Positions 1-8,160 of a stretch of DNA of 16,636 nt are shown piece by piece. Positions within the stretch are counted from its first letter, which is position 1. Each line of letters opens with the position of its first letter. Origin of the DNA: CAJQQY01 sp964352225 (GTDB lineage: Bacteria; Bacteroidota; Bacteroidia; Chitinophagales; Saprospiraceae); NCBI GenBank assembly GCA_964352225.1, contig CAYGRM010000125.1, forward strand, positions 1-16,636. The letters are read 5' to 3'. The position numbers were made by a program, and so were the translations under genes. Under the pieces are notes generated by a model, which was given only the letters and a program-made list of their open reading frames with translations, was not told the DNA's origin and did not search any database.

Positions 1-74
1 ACCACATAGACACATAGAAAACATAGTCCTCAGAATAATTACAGTTTTCTATGTGCCCTATGTACCTATGTGGT
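1..74. repeat. Symmetric inverted repeat built from three ACATAG hexamers per arm
   Basis: The left arm (1-26) carries ACATAG at 4-9, 12-17 and 21-26. The right arm (49-74) carries the reverse complement CTATGT at 49-54, 58-63 and 66-71. The hexamer spacings (8 and 9 bases) mirror exactly, and the outer ends ACC and GGT also pair, giving 21 of 26 matches with every mismatch in the inter-hexamer spacers. A second register pairs 11-22 perfectly with 44-55. The element starts at the first base of the window, so it may extend further left. It is probably a non-coding intergenic repeat; its function is unknown. Confidence 0.7.
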
Positions 75-150
75 AAAAACGTACTTCAAAAGTTCACAAG
101 ATTTGCCTAGGAACCAAAAAAATTAAAAACTATTTCAAATCACAGTATCT

Positions 151-189
151 AAAAAAAGAGCGGAGCACTAATTTAAACTAGTACCCCGC
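151..189 (-). terminator. Intrinsic terminator of the protease gene
   Basis: Read on the minus strand, 189-179 (GCGGGGTACTA) pairs with 170-160 (TAGTGCTCCGC) as an 11-bp stem including two G-U pairs, with an 8-base loop. The stem is followed by TCTTTTTTT (159-151). It lies 36 bases beyond the stop codon of the protease gene at 225, which is the usual position for a rho-independent terminator. Confidence 0.8.
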
Positions 190-224
190 ATCTTATCTCT
201 ACTTTAAAATTTGATGTAGTACGC

Positions 225-3200
225 TTAATATTTTATCAATTTAAAATATCCAATCGACCCATTCTCATTGCTCACTTTTAGAAAATAGGAACCTGCTGGC
301 AATTGATGATTGATCTCTAAATTGATTCGATGGTTCCCTTTTTGTAAATCTATTTTTTTGTCATAAATTTCTATCCCTGTAACACTCCACATCGTCAATT
401 GCAGCTCTTGGCTAGTTTCTAATTCAGCTTCTAATGATAAAAAATCAGAAAAAGGATTTGGGAAAATATCTAATTTCGAAACTCCTTGATCTAAATTATT
501 AACAGCAGTTTCCATCATAATGGTAAAGGTAATTTGGGAAATACAACCATTTCCATCTTCTACAAAACCTGCATAATTTCCGCCTGGAAGGGCAAGAAAT
601 AATTCACCTGATTGAAAATTAGCTCCATCCAAAGAATATAAATATGGCGGAGTTCCTCCACTTCCCTCAAAGGTAACTGTTCCATTTCCATTGCCAGTAT
701 CATTGGTGGTTGCAATCACTTCAATTACTAATAATTCAGGTTCATTAATTTCAACTGTTTGAATTTGAACACAGCCTTCGCCATCGGAAACTTGGGCCTC
801 GAACATTCCAGCAGGAAGATTAGTGAACACGCCGCTGTTATTATTTTCTCCATTCAAAGTATAAGTGAAATCTTCATTGCCACCTGAAGCGCCCAAGATT
901 ACTTCTCCTGTCGATGCTCCAAAGCAGTCTACTGGAACGACTCCAACCAATTCTAAATTAACCTCAGTTGGTTCTATAATTTCAAAAGATAAAATAGTAG
1001 AACAGTTATTTGGATCGGAAACAGTTACGTTATAATTACCTGATGGTAAATTTTCAAATACCCCTGTGGTATTGACTACGCCATCTAATTCATACAACAG
1101 TCCCCCAGAAGGACTTCCTGCTACAATGTTAATAGTACCATTTTCATTTCCAAAACAATCAACATCTGTTGTCCAAGTACTTTCCACTTCGATGTCGCTA
1201 TTTTCTGAAATTACTACCTCAGTAACAACTTCACAACCACTTCCATCAGTAGCAGTTAGATTATAGGTACCCGAAGAAAGATTTCCAAAAACACCCGAAC
1301 TATTTGTTTCTCCATTTAATTCATAAGTAAAATTCCCTGTCCCATTTATTGCTTGAACTTCAACAGAGCCAGTTGCTGCACCTGCACAATCTGCTGCGAT
1401 ATTATTTAAAATCTCAAGCTCAATTTCAGTTGGTTGATCTATCGTAATGGAAATAATTTCTGAACAATCCATCTCATCGGTAATTAAAATCTCGTAAGTT
1501 CCCGCTTCCAGATTTTCAAAAATTCCTGTCAGATTAGAAATGGAATTTAAAGTATAAGTTGGCATTCCTGTTCCACCTGTTGCAGTTGCTTGAATAGCTC
1601 CAGTCGAAGAACCGAAGCAATCAATAGAAGCAATTTGAGAAATAGTTGGAATTAATTGGTTAGGTTCTGTCAAGACAAATTCTTGGGAGAAGGAACAACC
1701 ATTTTCATCAGTTGCGATTAAATCATACGTTCCAGCTTCTAGGTTTTCGAAAATCCCTGTGGTATTGGTTTCGTTGCCCAAAGTATATTCAATATTACCA
1801 ATTCCACCTGAAACAAGAAGTTCTATCGAGCCATCATTTCCTCCGAAACAATTGACAAAATTTAAATTTCCTGTAGTAAGTTCTAGAGCCTGAGGTTCTT
1901 CAATTACAATTTGAATTGAGGTCATACAATTATTTTCATCGGTTACAAACACCTCGTAAGTTCCTTCGGAAAGATTTTCAAAAACCCCAGTTGAGTTGGT
2001 TTCATTTCCTAAAGTAAATGTCAAATCACCTGTTCCTCCATTTGCGTCTAACTGAATCATTCCATTTGCATTGCCATTACAATCAACAGATTGGGTTTCA
2101 ATATTTTCAAACTCGATAGTTTGTGGTTCATCAAAAGTGTAGGATATTTCTTCCACACAACCATTGCCATCGGTAGCGAAGAAAGAAAAAGTTCCCGCTG
2201 AGATTCCAGAGAAGATTCCAGTTGTATTCGTTTCATTTCCAAAAGAATACTCAAAATTATTTGTGCCTCCAACAGCTAAAATTTCAATCATTCCATTTGC
2301 TTCTCCAGCGCAGGTGATCGTTTGATTATTTACCACAGTTGTAGAAATTTGGGTAGGCGAAGTGATGGAAATTTCCATTTCGTCGGTACACCCATTTTCA
2401 TCTTCGATAGTAAAATTAAAAGTACCTACGGCTAGGTTTTCAAAAATTCCAGTTGTGTTAGTTTCATTTCCTAAAGTAAATTGAACCGTGCCCGTTCCTC
2501 CATTTGAAGATAGATTTACTACTCCATCTGAACCTTCATAACAATTCACTTCCGTGAGATTAGAAAGTGATATTTCCAATTCATCAGGCTGAGCAATCAT
2601 TACTTCAATGGTTGATGAACAATTATTTTCATCTTCTATAATAATGCTATAATTCCCTGCTGTTAAATTTTCAAATACCCCTGTAGTGTTGGTTTCGTTT
2701 CCTAATGAAAAAGTCAACGTCCCAACTCCACCAGCTGCATTTACCTGAACACTCCCATTATTTCCACCAAAACAATTCACATTTTGAGATTGAGAAACTG
2801 AGCCATTAAGTGAATTGGGTTCATTAATATCTACTTCCAACGATGCTGTACACCCATTCCCGTCAGTCACTTGAACAAGATAAACACCGCCTGAGATACC
2901 ATTAAAAATTCCGGTGGTATTCGTGGTACTCCCTGCAGAAAATTCATAGTTCCCTACTCCACCATTTGCACTTACTTCTATCGCTCCTTCTTGTCCCGCA
3001 CAAGATGCTTGATTGACATTTTCTAAAACAATATTTAACTCAGATGGCTCATTGATTTGGAGATTAACTGTTGTTTCACAATTGTTTTCATCCAATACTT
3101 GAATAGCGTAATTACCTGCTCCAAGATTTGGAAACTCCCCAGTAGAATTGGTATTTCCATTTAATGTAAATGTAATGTTACCTATACCACCATTAGCTTC

Positions 3201-6200
3201 TAGCGAAATCAAACCTGAGTTTCCACCAAAACAATTGACATCCTGTTGGGTCAAAATATTAGTCAATAATTCTGCTGGCTGTGAAATAGTTGACTGAATC
3301 GTGGTTTGACAATTATTGCCATCGGTAACGGAAATGGTATAATTTCCTGCAATTAAATCATTAAAAATACCTGTCGTATTTGTTTCTGTTCCATTGGAAA
3401 ATTCAAAATTCTCCACACCTCCGTTTGCAGAAATCTCTAGGCTTCCGGTGTTATTTCCAAAACAATCTACAGCTACATTTTGAAGTACTTGAACTTGAAC
3501 TTCTGTTGGTTGAAAAATTTCAAAATCAACCATTTCTGAACAATTATTTTCATCCAAGATCATCACTTGATAAATGCCCGCAGGAAGATTATTAAACTCA
3601 CCAGTTGTATTGGTAGTGTTACCTAAAGTATATTGAATCACGCCTGTTCCACCTGTGGCAGAAACAGTTGCGGTTCCATTATTTTCTCCAAAACAATTTA
3701 GATTGGTTTGTTGAGCTAATTGCGCATTTAAAATTGCTGGCTCTGTAATTTCCACCGTCATCTCATCATCACAACCAACGCCATCGGTAATCTCAATTAA
3801 ATATGAACCTCCAGATAAATTCGTAAATACATTGTTAGAACCTTGGTTAACACCATTTAAAAAATAAGTAAAATTCCCAATACCACCATTCGCCTGCACT
3901 TCGATTTGACCATTTCCTTCTCCGTTACAATTAATATTTTGAGCGTTGGTAATAGATAATTGAACTTCTGAATTTTGGGTAATTTCTACGGAAGAAGTTA
4001 CTTGACAATTATTTTCATCAGTCACTATAATTGGATACGTTCCTGCTGATAAATTATTGAAGGTAACTGAATTTCCAGTCAAAACATTTCCATTCAAATC
4101 AACTGAAATCGTTCCCGTTCCTCCAGAAGAATTTATTGTAACTGAACCATTATTTTCTCCAAAACAATTGACATTTTGCTGTGCTCCAATATTTGAGACC
4201 AATGCTGTAGGTTCAGAAATGACCACTTGAACCGTCGTCTCACAATTATTTTCATCCAAAATAGAAATCGAATAATTACCTGCGGAAAGATTATTAAATT
4301 GACCGGTGGTATTCGTTTCAGTTCCCAAAGTGTATTGTAAATTGCCTGTTCCCCCTGTCCCATTTACCGAGACAGATCCATTATTTTCTCCATTACAATT
4401 TAAATTTATTTGTTGGGAAACCTGGGCTTCTAAAACTGGAGGTTCAGTAATTTCAACACTTATTTGATTCATACAGCCGGCACCATCCATACTTTCGATG
4501 ATATAAGTTCCACCTACCAAATTAGTATAAGTACTATTACTACCTTGATTGACTCCATTGAGAGAGTAGGTAAAATTTCCAGTTCCACCAAGTGCTTGAG
4601 CAGCAATCAATCCATTATTTTCGCCAAAACAATTGACATCTTGAGTATTGGTTGTAAATAAATTAATTTCTGCATTTTCACTAATTGTAACCGAGGTAAT
4701 TACTTCACAATTATTTTCATCCGTAACAAGAATTGGATAGATCCCTGCTGCTAAATTTTCAAAAGTTTCAGAATTACCCGTTGTCGTATTTCCATTAAAT
4801 AGTATCGATAATATTCCAGTTCCGCCTGATGCATTAATGGTTACAGACCCTGTATTACCGCCAAAACAAGGGATATTATTTTGGTTACTCAACCCAACGG
4901 TTAGTTCTGCTGGTTCAGTAATTTCCACATTTAAGCTTTCAACACATCCGTTTTCATCGGATACATCTATATTATATATCCCACCAGAGAGGTTATCAAA
5001 TACATTGCTACTTTGATAGCCTTGTCCATTGATTTGGTATAGTAAATTACCCGTTCCACCTTGTCCATTTACTTCAATTACACCATTATTATCTCCATGG
5101 CAATTCAAGTTTGTTTGAGCAGAAACTGAAAATTGAATAGCACTTGGTTGGGTAACTGTCACATTAAGAAAGTGCTGACAATTATTTAAATCGAGGGTAG
5201 CTACCGAATAAGTTCCCTCTGGTAAATTCGAAAATATATTGTTAGAAATATACGGTTCTCCATTAAAAGAATACAGATAATTTGGTGCTCCACCAACCGT
5301 TTCAATAACAACTTGACCATTACTATTTCCATTACAATCAATTGGAGTGTTATTCAAAACAAAAGAAATTAACTCAATAGGTTCATTGAGAATGACCGAA
5401 GTAATACCTTCGCAATTCAATTCATCTCTCGCAATAATTGTGTAGATACCTCCTGAAAGATTAGTGAAAAAATTATTGGTGGTGAATGGTCCATTATTAA
5501 TGCTATAAGTATAACCGCTTCCACTATTGGTTCCCCCTACTCCATCCACAATAATAAATCCATCGTTCATACCAAAGCAACTAACATTGGATTGAACACT
5601 AATAATCGGCACTACTGCAGTTGGTTCAGAAATGGTCACATTCATTGAAATAGTACTCGATCCATCAGCTACTTCTACCACATAAGTTGAGGCGGTTAAT
5701 CCCGTGAATATATTACTATTTTGAGGTGTTCCTCCATTAATATTATAAGTATAACTTCCAGAACCACCTGATCCCAGAACGGTAATTGTGCCATCGTTTC
5801 CGCCATGACAAGTAACATCAGTTTGATCTACTAATTGAAGTGCTAAAGGAGCAGGTGGTGAGGATGTACAGACAATATTAGCCGAGTTCAATAAACTTGA
5901 TCGAGAAGAATTTAAAATATCATGCATCCGATTTCCCTGCCCAGTCGTAAAGGCATTCATGCAATTATCGTTGACATAATCCATATAATTCATAAACATG
6001 TCTCCTCCATTACTACAACTTGGACTTGGGTGATTTGGACAGCCAAAATTATTGGAAGACTGAATAGGCGTATCGGCAATATTATCATCACTAGAACAAC
6101 CTCCACTTCCCCAAATATGACGAAGACCTAAATAATGTCCTACCTCATGAGTGGCAGTTCGCCCCAAAGCATAAGGCGTGCAAGTACCAAATCCTGGCCC

Positions 6201-6866
6201 TCCAAAAGTACAGGATGCCACGACAATTCCATCCAAAGTGGCATTAGGTAAACTTCCTGTGGATGGCAAATAAGCCCATCCTAAAATACCTCCTAAGTTA
6301 TCTCCAACCCATAAATTCATATAATCATCTCGGTCCCAACCTGTAGCAGATTTGATGGCAAATTCATTGCTATTTAGATTTTGAGTGGTACCGTATCGAG
6401 TAATTCCATCCGTTGGATTTCCTGAAGGATCAACTGATGCCAAACAAAATTCTATCTCCACATCAGCAGCTGGAAACACGGGCGGGGTATTTCCTGCATC
6501 AGAATTGGTTCGACGAAAATCTTCATTTAAGACTGTAATTTGAGACTCCACATGTGCAAGGGAAAAATTAACTCCAGTTCCAACTGCTTGCCCAGGAGGG
6601 TGACAGATAATTACATGAACTGGAATGGTAATAACAACTGAAGAGCTTTTGCCAAAAGTACTTGAGCTTGAAGTCATGGGTTTCGCCAAATCTTCTTCCA
6701 GCGCTTTTTTATAACTTGGATCTGCATCAATGGCCATTTGCATTTTTTCATCTGTATGGCATCGTTCAGGAGCAGTATTTTTTATCGTATTTTGGGAAAA
6801 TAAAAATGAGGGTAGCATTAGAAATAACATTATTCCTAACCATTTAGTAAGTTGTGAAACGGACAT
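225..6866 (-). CDS. Secreted M43-type metalloprotease with 23 SprB-like repeats and a T9SS sorting domain
   Basis: This predicted 2213-residue surface or secreted protein starts at ATG 6866, which begins directly with a signal peptide (basic start, hydrophobic core, cleavage near LFSQ). A TTG 12 bases upstream is the alternative start. The catalytic domain (about 75-335) has the zinc motif HEVGHYLGLRH (His240, Glu241, His244, His250) and a Met-turn MNYMDY (Met295), as in pappalysin-family M43 proteases. Cys36 in PERCHTDE sits where related zymogens carry a cysteine switch. Residues 341-2122 are 23 repeats of 76-81 residues with the SprB consensus (CFGGNNG..GGTG..Y.LG..TNTTG.F.NL.AG.Y.. .DENNC). 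Residues 2131-2213 (KLDIFPNPF start) form a type A T9SS sorting domain, implying export through the outer membrane. The repeats probably form a long stalk or adhesive array. The substrate is unknown. It has its own terminator and appears monocistronic. Confidence 0.93.
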   Translation of the reverse strand: MSVSQLTKWLGIMLFLMLPSFLFSQNTIKNTAPERCHTDEKMQMAIDADPSYKKALEEDLAKPMTSSSSTFGKSSSVVITIPVHVIICHPPGQAVGTGVNFSLAHVESQITVLNEDFRRTNSDAGNTPPVFPAADVEIEFCLASVDPSGNPTDGITRYGTTQNLNSNEFAIKSATGWDRDDYMNLWVGDNLGGILGWAYLPSTGSLPNATLDGIVVASCTFGGPGFGTCTPYALGRTATHEVGHYLGLRHIWGSGGCSSDDNIADTPIQSSNNFGCPNHPSPSCSNGGDMFMNYMDYVNDNCMNAFTTGQGNRMHDILNSSRSSLLNSANIVCTSSPPAPLALQLVDQTDVTCHGGNDGTITVLGSGGSGSYTYNINGGTPQNSNIFTGLTASTYVVEVADGSSTISMNVTISEPTAVVPIISVQSNVSCFGMNDGFIIVDGVGGTNSGSGYTYSINNGPFTTNNFFTNLSGGIYTIIARDELNCEGITSVILNEPIELISFVLNNTPIDCNGNSNGQVVIETVGGAPNYLYSFNGEPYISNNIFSNLPEGTYSVATLDLNNCQHFLNVTVTQPSAIQFSVSAQTNLNCHGDNNGVIEVNGQGGTGNLLYQINGQGYQSSNVFDNLSGGIYNIDVSDENGCVESLNVEITEPAELTVGLSNQNNIPCFGGNTGSVTINASGGTGILSILFNGNTTTGNSETFENLAAGIYPILVTDENNCEVITSVTISENAEINLFTTNTQDVNCFGENNGLIAAQALGGTGNFTYSLNGVNQGSNSTYTNLVGGTYIIESMDGAGCMNQISVEITEPPVLEAQVSQQINLNCNGENNGSVSVNGTGGTGNLQYTLGTETNTTGQFNNLSAGNYSISILDENNCETTVQVVISEPTALVSNIGAQQNVNCFGENNGSVTINSSGGTGTISVDLNGNVLTGNSVTFNNLSAGTYPIIVTDENNCQVTSSVEITQNSEVQLSITNAQNINCNGEGNGQIEVQANGGIGNFTYFLNGVNQGSNNVFTNLSGGSYLIEITDGVGCDDEMTVEITEPAILNAQLAQQTNLNCFGENNGTATVSATGGTGVIQYTLGNTTNTTGEFNNLPAGIYQVMILDENNCSEMVDFEIFQPTEVQVQVLQNVAVDCFGNNTGSLEISANGGVENFEFSNGTETNTTGIFNDLIAGNYTISVTDGNNCQTTIQSTISQPAELLTNILTQQDVNCFGGNSGLISLEANGGIGNITFTLNGNTNSTGEFPNLGAGNYAIQVLDENNCETTVNLQINEPSELNIVLENVNQASCAGQEGAIEVSANGGVGNYEFSAGSTTNTTGIFNGISGGVYLVQVTDGNGCTASLEVDINEPNSLNGSVSQSQNVNCFGGNNGSVQVNAAGGVGTLTFSLGNETNTTGVFENLTAGNYSIIIEDENNCSSTIEVMIAQPDELEISLSNLTEVNCYEGSDGVVNLSSNGGTGTVQFTLGNETNTTGIFENLAVGTFNFTIEDENGCTDEMEISITSPTQISTTVVNNQTITCAGEANGMIEILAVGGTNNFEYSFGNETNTTGIFSGISAGTFSFFATDGNGCVEEISYTFDEPQTIEFENIETQSVDCNGNANGMIQLDANGGTGDLTFTLGNETNSTGVFENLSEGTYEVFVTDENNCMTSIQIVIEEPQALELTTGNLNFVNCFGGNDGSIELLVSGGIGNIEYTLGNETNTTGIFENLEAGTYDLIATDENGCSFSQEFVLTEPNQLIPTISQIASIDCFGSSTGAIQATATGGTGMPTYTLNSISNLTGIFENLEAGTYEILITDEMDCSEIISITIDQPTEIELEILNNIAADCAGAATGSVEVQAINGTGNFTYELNGETNSSGVFGNLSSGTYNLTATDGSGCEVVTEVVISENSDIEVESTWTTDVDCFGNENGTINIVAGSPSGGLLYELDGVVNTTGVFENLPSGNYNVTVSDPNNCSTILSFEIIEPTEVNLELVGVVPVDCFGASTGEVILGASGGNEDFTYTLNGENNNSGVFTNLPAGMFEAQVSDGEGCVQIQTVEINEPELLVIEVIATTNDTGNGNGTVTFEGSGGTPPYLYSLDGANFQSGELFLALPGGNYAGFVEDGNGCISQITFTIMMETAVNNLDQGVSKLDIFPNPFSDFLSLEAELETSQELQLTMWSVTGIEIYDKKIDLQKGNHRINLEINHQLPAGSYFLKVSNENGSIGYFKLIKY
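501..5846 (-). repeat. 23 tandem SprB-like repeat units within the protease gene
   Basis: Counting by eye gives 23 consecutive units of 78, 81, 78, 78, 79, 78, 77, 79, 78, 77, 77, 77, 76 and then 77 residues (nine times), closing with 76. Units 11 to 22 are almost invariant in length, while units 1 to 10 are more varied. Units 14 to 18 share GNETN(T/S)TG. Each unit ends in a proline-containing linker such as (T/S)EPTEL. The units are diverged in DNA sequence and the reading frame is intact throughout. Confidence 0.9.
3498..4901 (-). repeat. Internal duplication of a three-repeat block (repeats 5-7 and 8-10)
   Basis: Repeats 5-6-7 (4200-4901) and 8-9-10 (3498-4199) are both exactly 234 codons and match in order: 79, 78 and 77 residues. 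By hand alignment 5 vs 8, 6 vs 9 and 7 vs 10 are each about 60% identical. Distinctive insertions are shared only within pairs: FNGN/LNGN with TGNS.TF in 5 and 8, LNGVNQGSN in 6 and 9, QYTLG..TNTTG.FNNL in 7 and 10. This points to duplication of a three-repeat unit rather than of single repeats. Confidence 0.75.
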
Positions 6867-6898
6867 AGTTTTTGACAATTGTTGGTTTTGTAATTTTT

Positions 6899-6927
6899 AC
6901 TATAAATTGCATTAGGGGTGTTGTCAA
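6899..6927 (-). promoter_or_regulatory. Candidate promoter of the protease gene
   Basis: Minus-strand TTGACA (6927-6922), a 17-base spacer and TATAGT (6904-6899) match a classical sigma-70 promoter layout. The start of transcription would be near 6892, about 26 bases before ATG 6866. The usual Bacteroidota -7 element TAnnTTTG is not seen here, so the assignment is tentative. Confidence 0.4.
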
Positions 6928-7162
6928 TTTGGTTTCAAGGGAGAGAATACTTCAAATAAACATCTTAATATAAGAAAACACTAATTTCTTAAAAAGATAC
7001 ATGTTTTTAGAATAAATTTTTTCAAGAAGTTATTTCCCGACATTTTATATTACGATGCTTCTTTTTTAAAAAACTTGTGGAGAGGAATGAATTTTAATTA
7101 ACGCAAAAAATTAAATAGGTAAAAAAAGCTCTATTGCTCTTTTTTTTATTTTTACTTACCCT

Positions 7163-7215
7163 AAATTTTCACAGATTTATAAAATGTGAATCTGTGAAAA
7201 TTTGTGAAATCTGTA
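7163..7215. repeat. Perfect 15-bp inverted repeat followed by iterated TCTGTGAAA units
   Basis: The arm AAATTTTCACAGATT (7163-7177) is exactly complementary to AATCTGTGAAAATTT (7189-7203), with an 11-base loop. The right arm continues as a run of related units, (T/A)T(C/T)TGTGAAA, at roughly 10-base spacing to about 7215. This combines a hairpin with a short-period direct repeat, the same general plan as the element at 1-74 but with a different core sequence. No gene ends close enough for it to be an obvious terminator. Confidence 0.65.
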
Positions 7216-7285
7216 GTGAAATACTAAAAGAAAAAGGACATTAATATCTGCTAAAATCCAGTAGTTAAATTTCATAAAACCCAAA

Positions 7286-7528
7286 TTATTTTTCAAAAAT
7301 ATACCCATCTCGCAATCTAACCCATACTTGAGTCCCATCACTTATATTAAGTTCCAACAACCCCGAAAGTCGAAGGCCATCTTCATAGTTGCTAATTTTT
7401 CCAACATAAACAGCATGCTCGTATTACCCCGATCTTCCTTCGAATGACCCAATATATTTTTTATCAGAACGAAAAATATGAGTGTGAGTGTTACCTGAGA
7501 GGAGGAAAAGAGAGAAAGCTAGAGTTCT
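7286..7528 (-). pseudogene. Remnant of a small secreted-protein gene with an in-frame stop
   Basis: On the minus strand a single frame runs from 7528 to a stop at 7286-7288 and is broken only by TAA at 7424-7426. The first 34 codons include a hydrophobic stretch (LAFSLFLLSG) like the end of a signal peptide, then HIFRSDKKYIGSFEGRSG. After the stop the frame continues for 45 codons with protein-like composition (YEHAVYVGKISNYEDGLRL, then DGTQVWVRLRDGYIF). One C-to-T change from CAA to TAA would explain the break. No ATG is found at the 5' side because the frame closes at 7529-7531. I do not recognise the family. A sequencing error or a short real C-terminal product cannot be excluded. Confidence 0.5.
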
Positions 7529-7764
7529 TTAAGTCAATCGATATAACAACTTTAGCTATTCTACTTGCACTCTCCCGAAGTTATCAAAGCTACACTACGG
7601 GATTTGTCTAAGCCCCACTTTTTTTTGATAAAAAAATAAATTTAAGGAAACTTTTAAAGCCTAGAAATGCTTTATGAGAATGGATTGAAATTTGAATAAT
7701 ATCTATGAACGAATTTTGATTTCGAATAAAAATAAATTCATTTATTACTAAACAACACTCTAAA

Positions 7765-8160
7765 ATGAAAATAATTGCCACACTCCTTTTCCCAATCTTT
7801 TTAATTGCCGCTTGCGCTGGTTTACCAAAAAATCAAGCTTCCATACTTACCGAATTCACCGATGCTAATTTTCAAAAATCAGCTTTGAATAAAAAAGGGG
7901 TGACAGTCGTAGAGTTTTGGGCTATTTGGTGTGGACCATGTAAAATGATTGATCCCATCATAACCGAATTAGCCAATGAATATGGGAAAAAGGTAACCAT
8001 CGGAAAAATGAATGTCGATCAGGAACCTGAAACAACTAAAAAATTTAATATTAGAAGTATACCAACCATCTTGATTTTCAAAGATGGAAAAGTCGTAGAT
8101 AAACATGTGGGAGTGATTTCGAAAAGGGCTTTGAAGAAGAAAATTGAGGTATTACTTTAA
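7765..8160 (+). CDS. Lipoprotein thioredoxin
   Basis: This 131-residue protein has a lipoprotein signal (hydrophobic residues 3-16, lipobox IAAC with Cys17) and then one thioredoxin domain (about 28-131). The active site is WCGPC (Cys56, Cys59) and the conserved cis-proline is Pro100 in RSIPT. It should exchange thiols and disulfides in the periplasm, anchored to a membrane. The WCGPC sequence is that of classical cytoplasmic thioredoxins, whereas exported relatives often vary the two middle residues; periplasmic thioredoxins with this motif are known in Bacteroides. No membrane reductase partner is encoded nearby. The gene stands alone and converges with feoB; the two stop codons overlap. 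Confidence 0.9.
   Translation: MKIIATLLFPIFLIAACAGLPKNQASILTEFTDANFQKSALNKKGVTVVEFWAIWCGPCKMIDPIITELANEYGKKVTIGKMNVDQEPETTKKFNIRSIPTILIFKDGKVVDKHVGVISKRALKKKIEVLL

Larger units (their letters stand above)
6879..7764. other. Long spacer between the protease and thioredoxin genes
   Basis: These 886 bases contain no intact gene that I can support. They hold the protease promoter candidate (6899-6927), an A/T-rich weak hairpin around 7117-7161 (AAAAAAAG and CTTTTTTT arms), a perfect 15-bp inverted repeat (7163-7203), and a decayed small gene (7286-7528). The rest, including 7530-7764 before the thioredoxin start, shows only AT-rich sequence and no promoter that I trust. Confidence 0.6.

Noticed and set aside
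501..5846. CRISPR array or DNA satellite
   Set aside because: The roughly 231-base periodicity is protein-coding, diverged in DNA, and keeps one open frame; there are no short identical repeats with unique spacers.
6867..6878. Upstream TTG as the start of the protease gene
   Set aside because: It adds only four residues before an ATG that begins directly with a good signal peptide; no ribosome binding site favours it.
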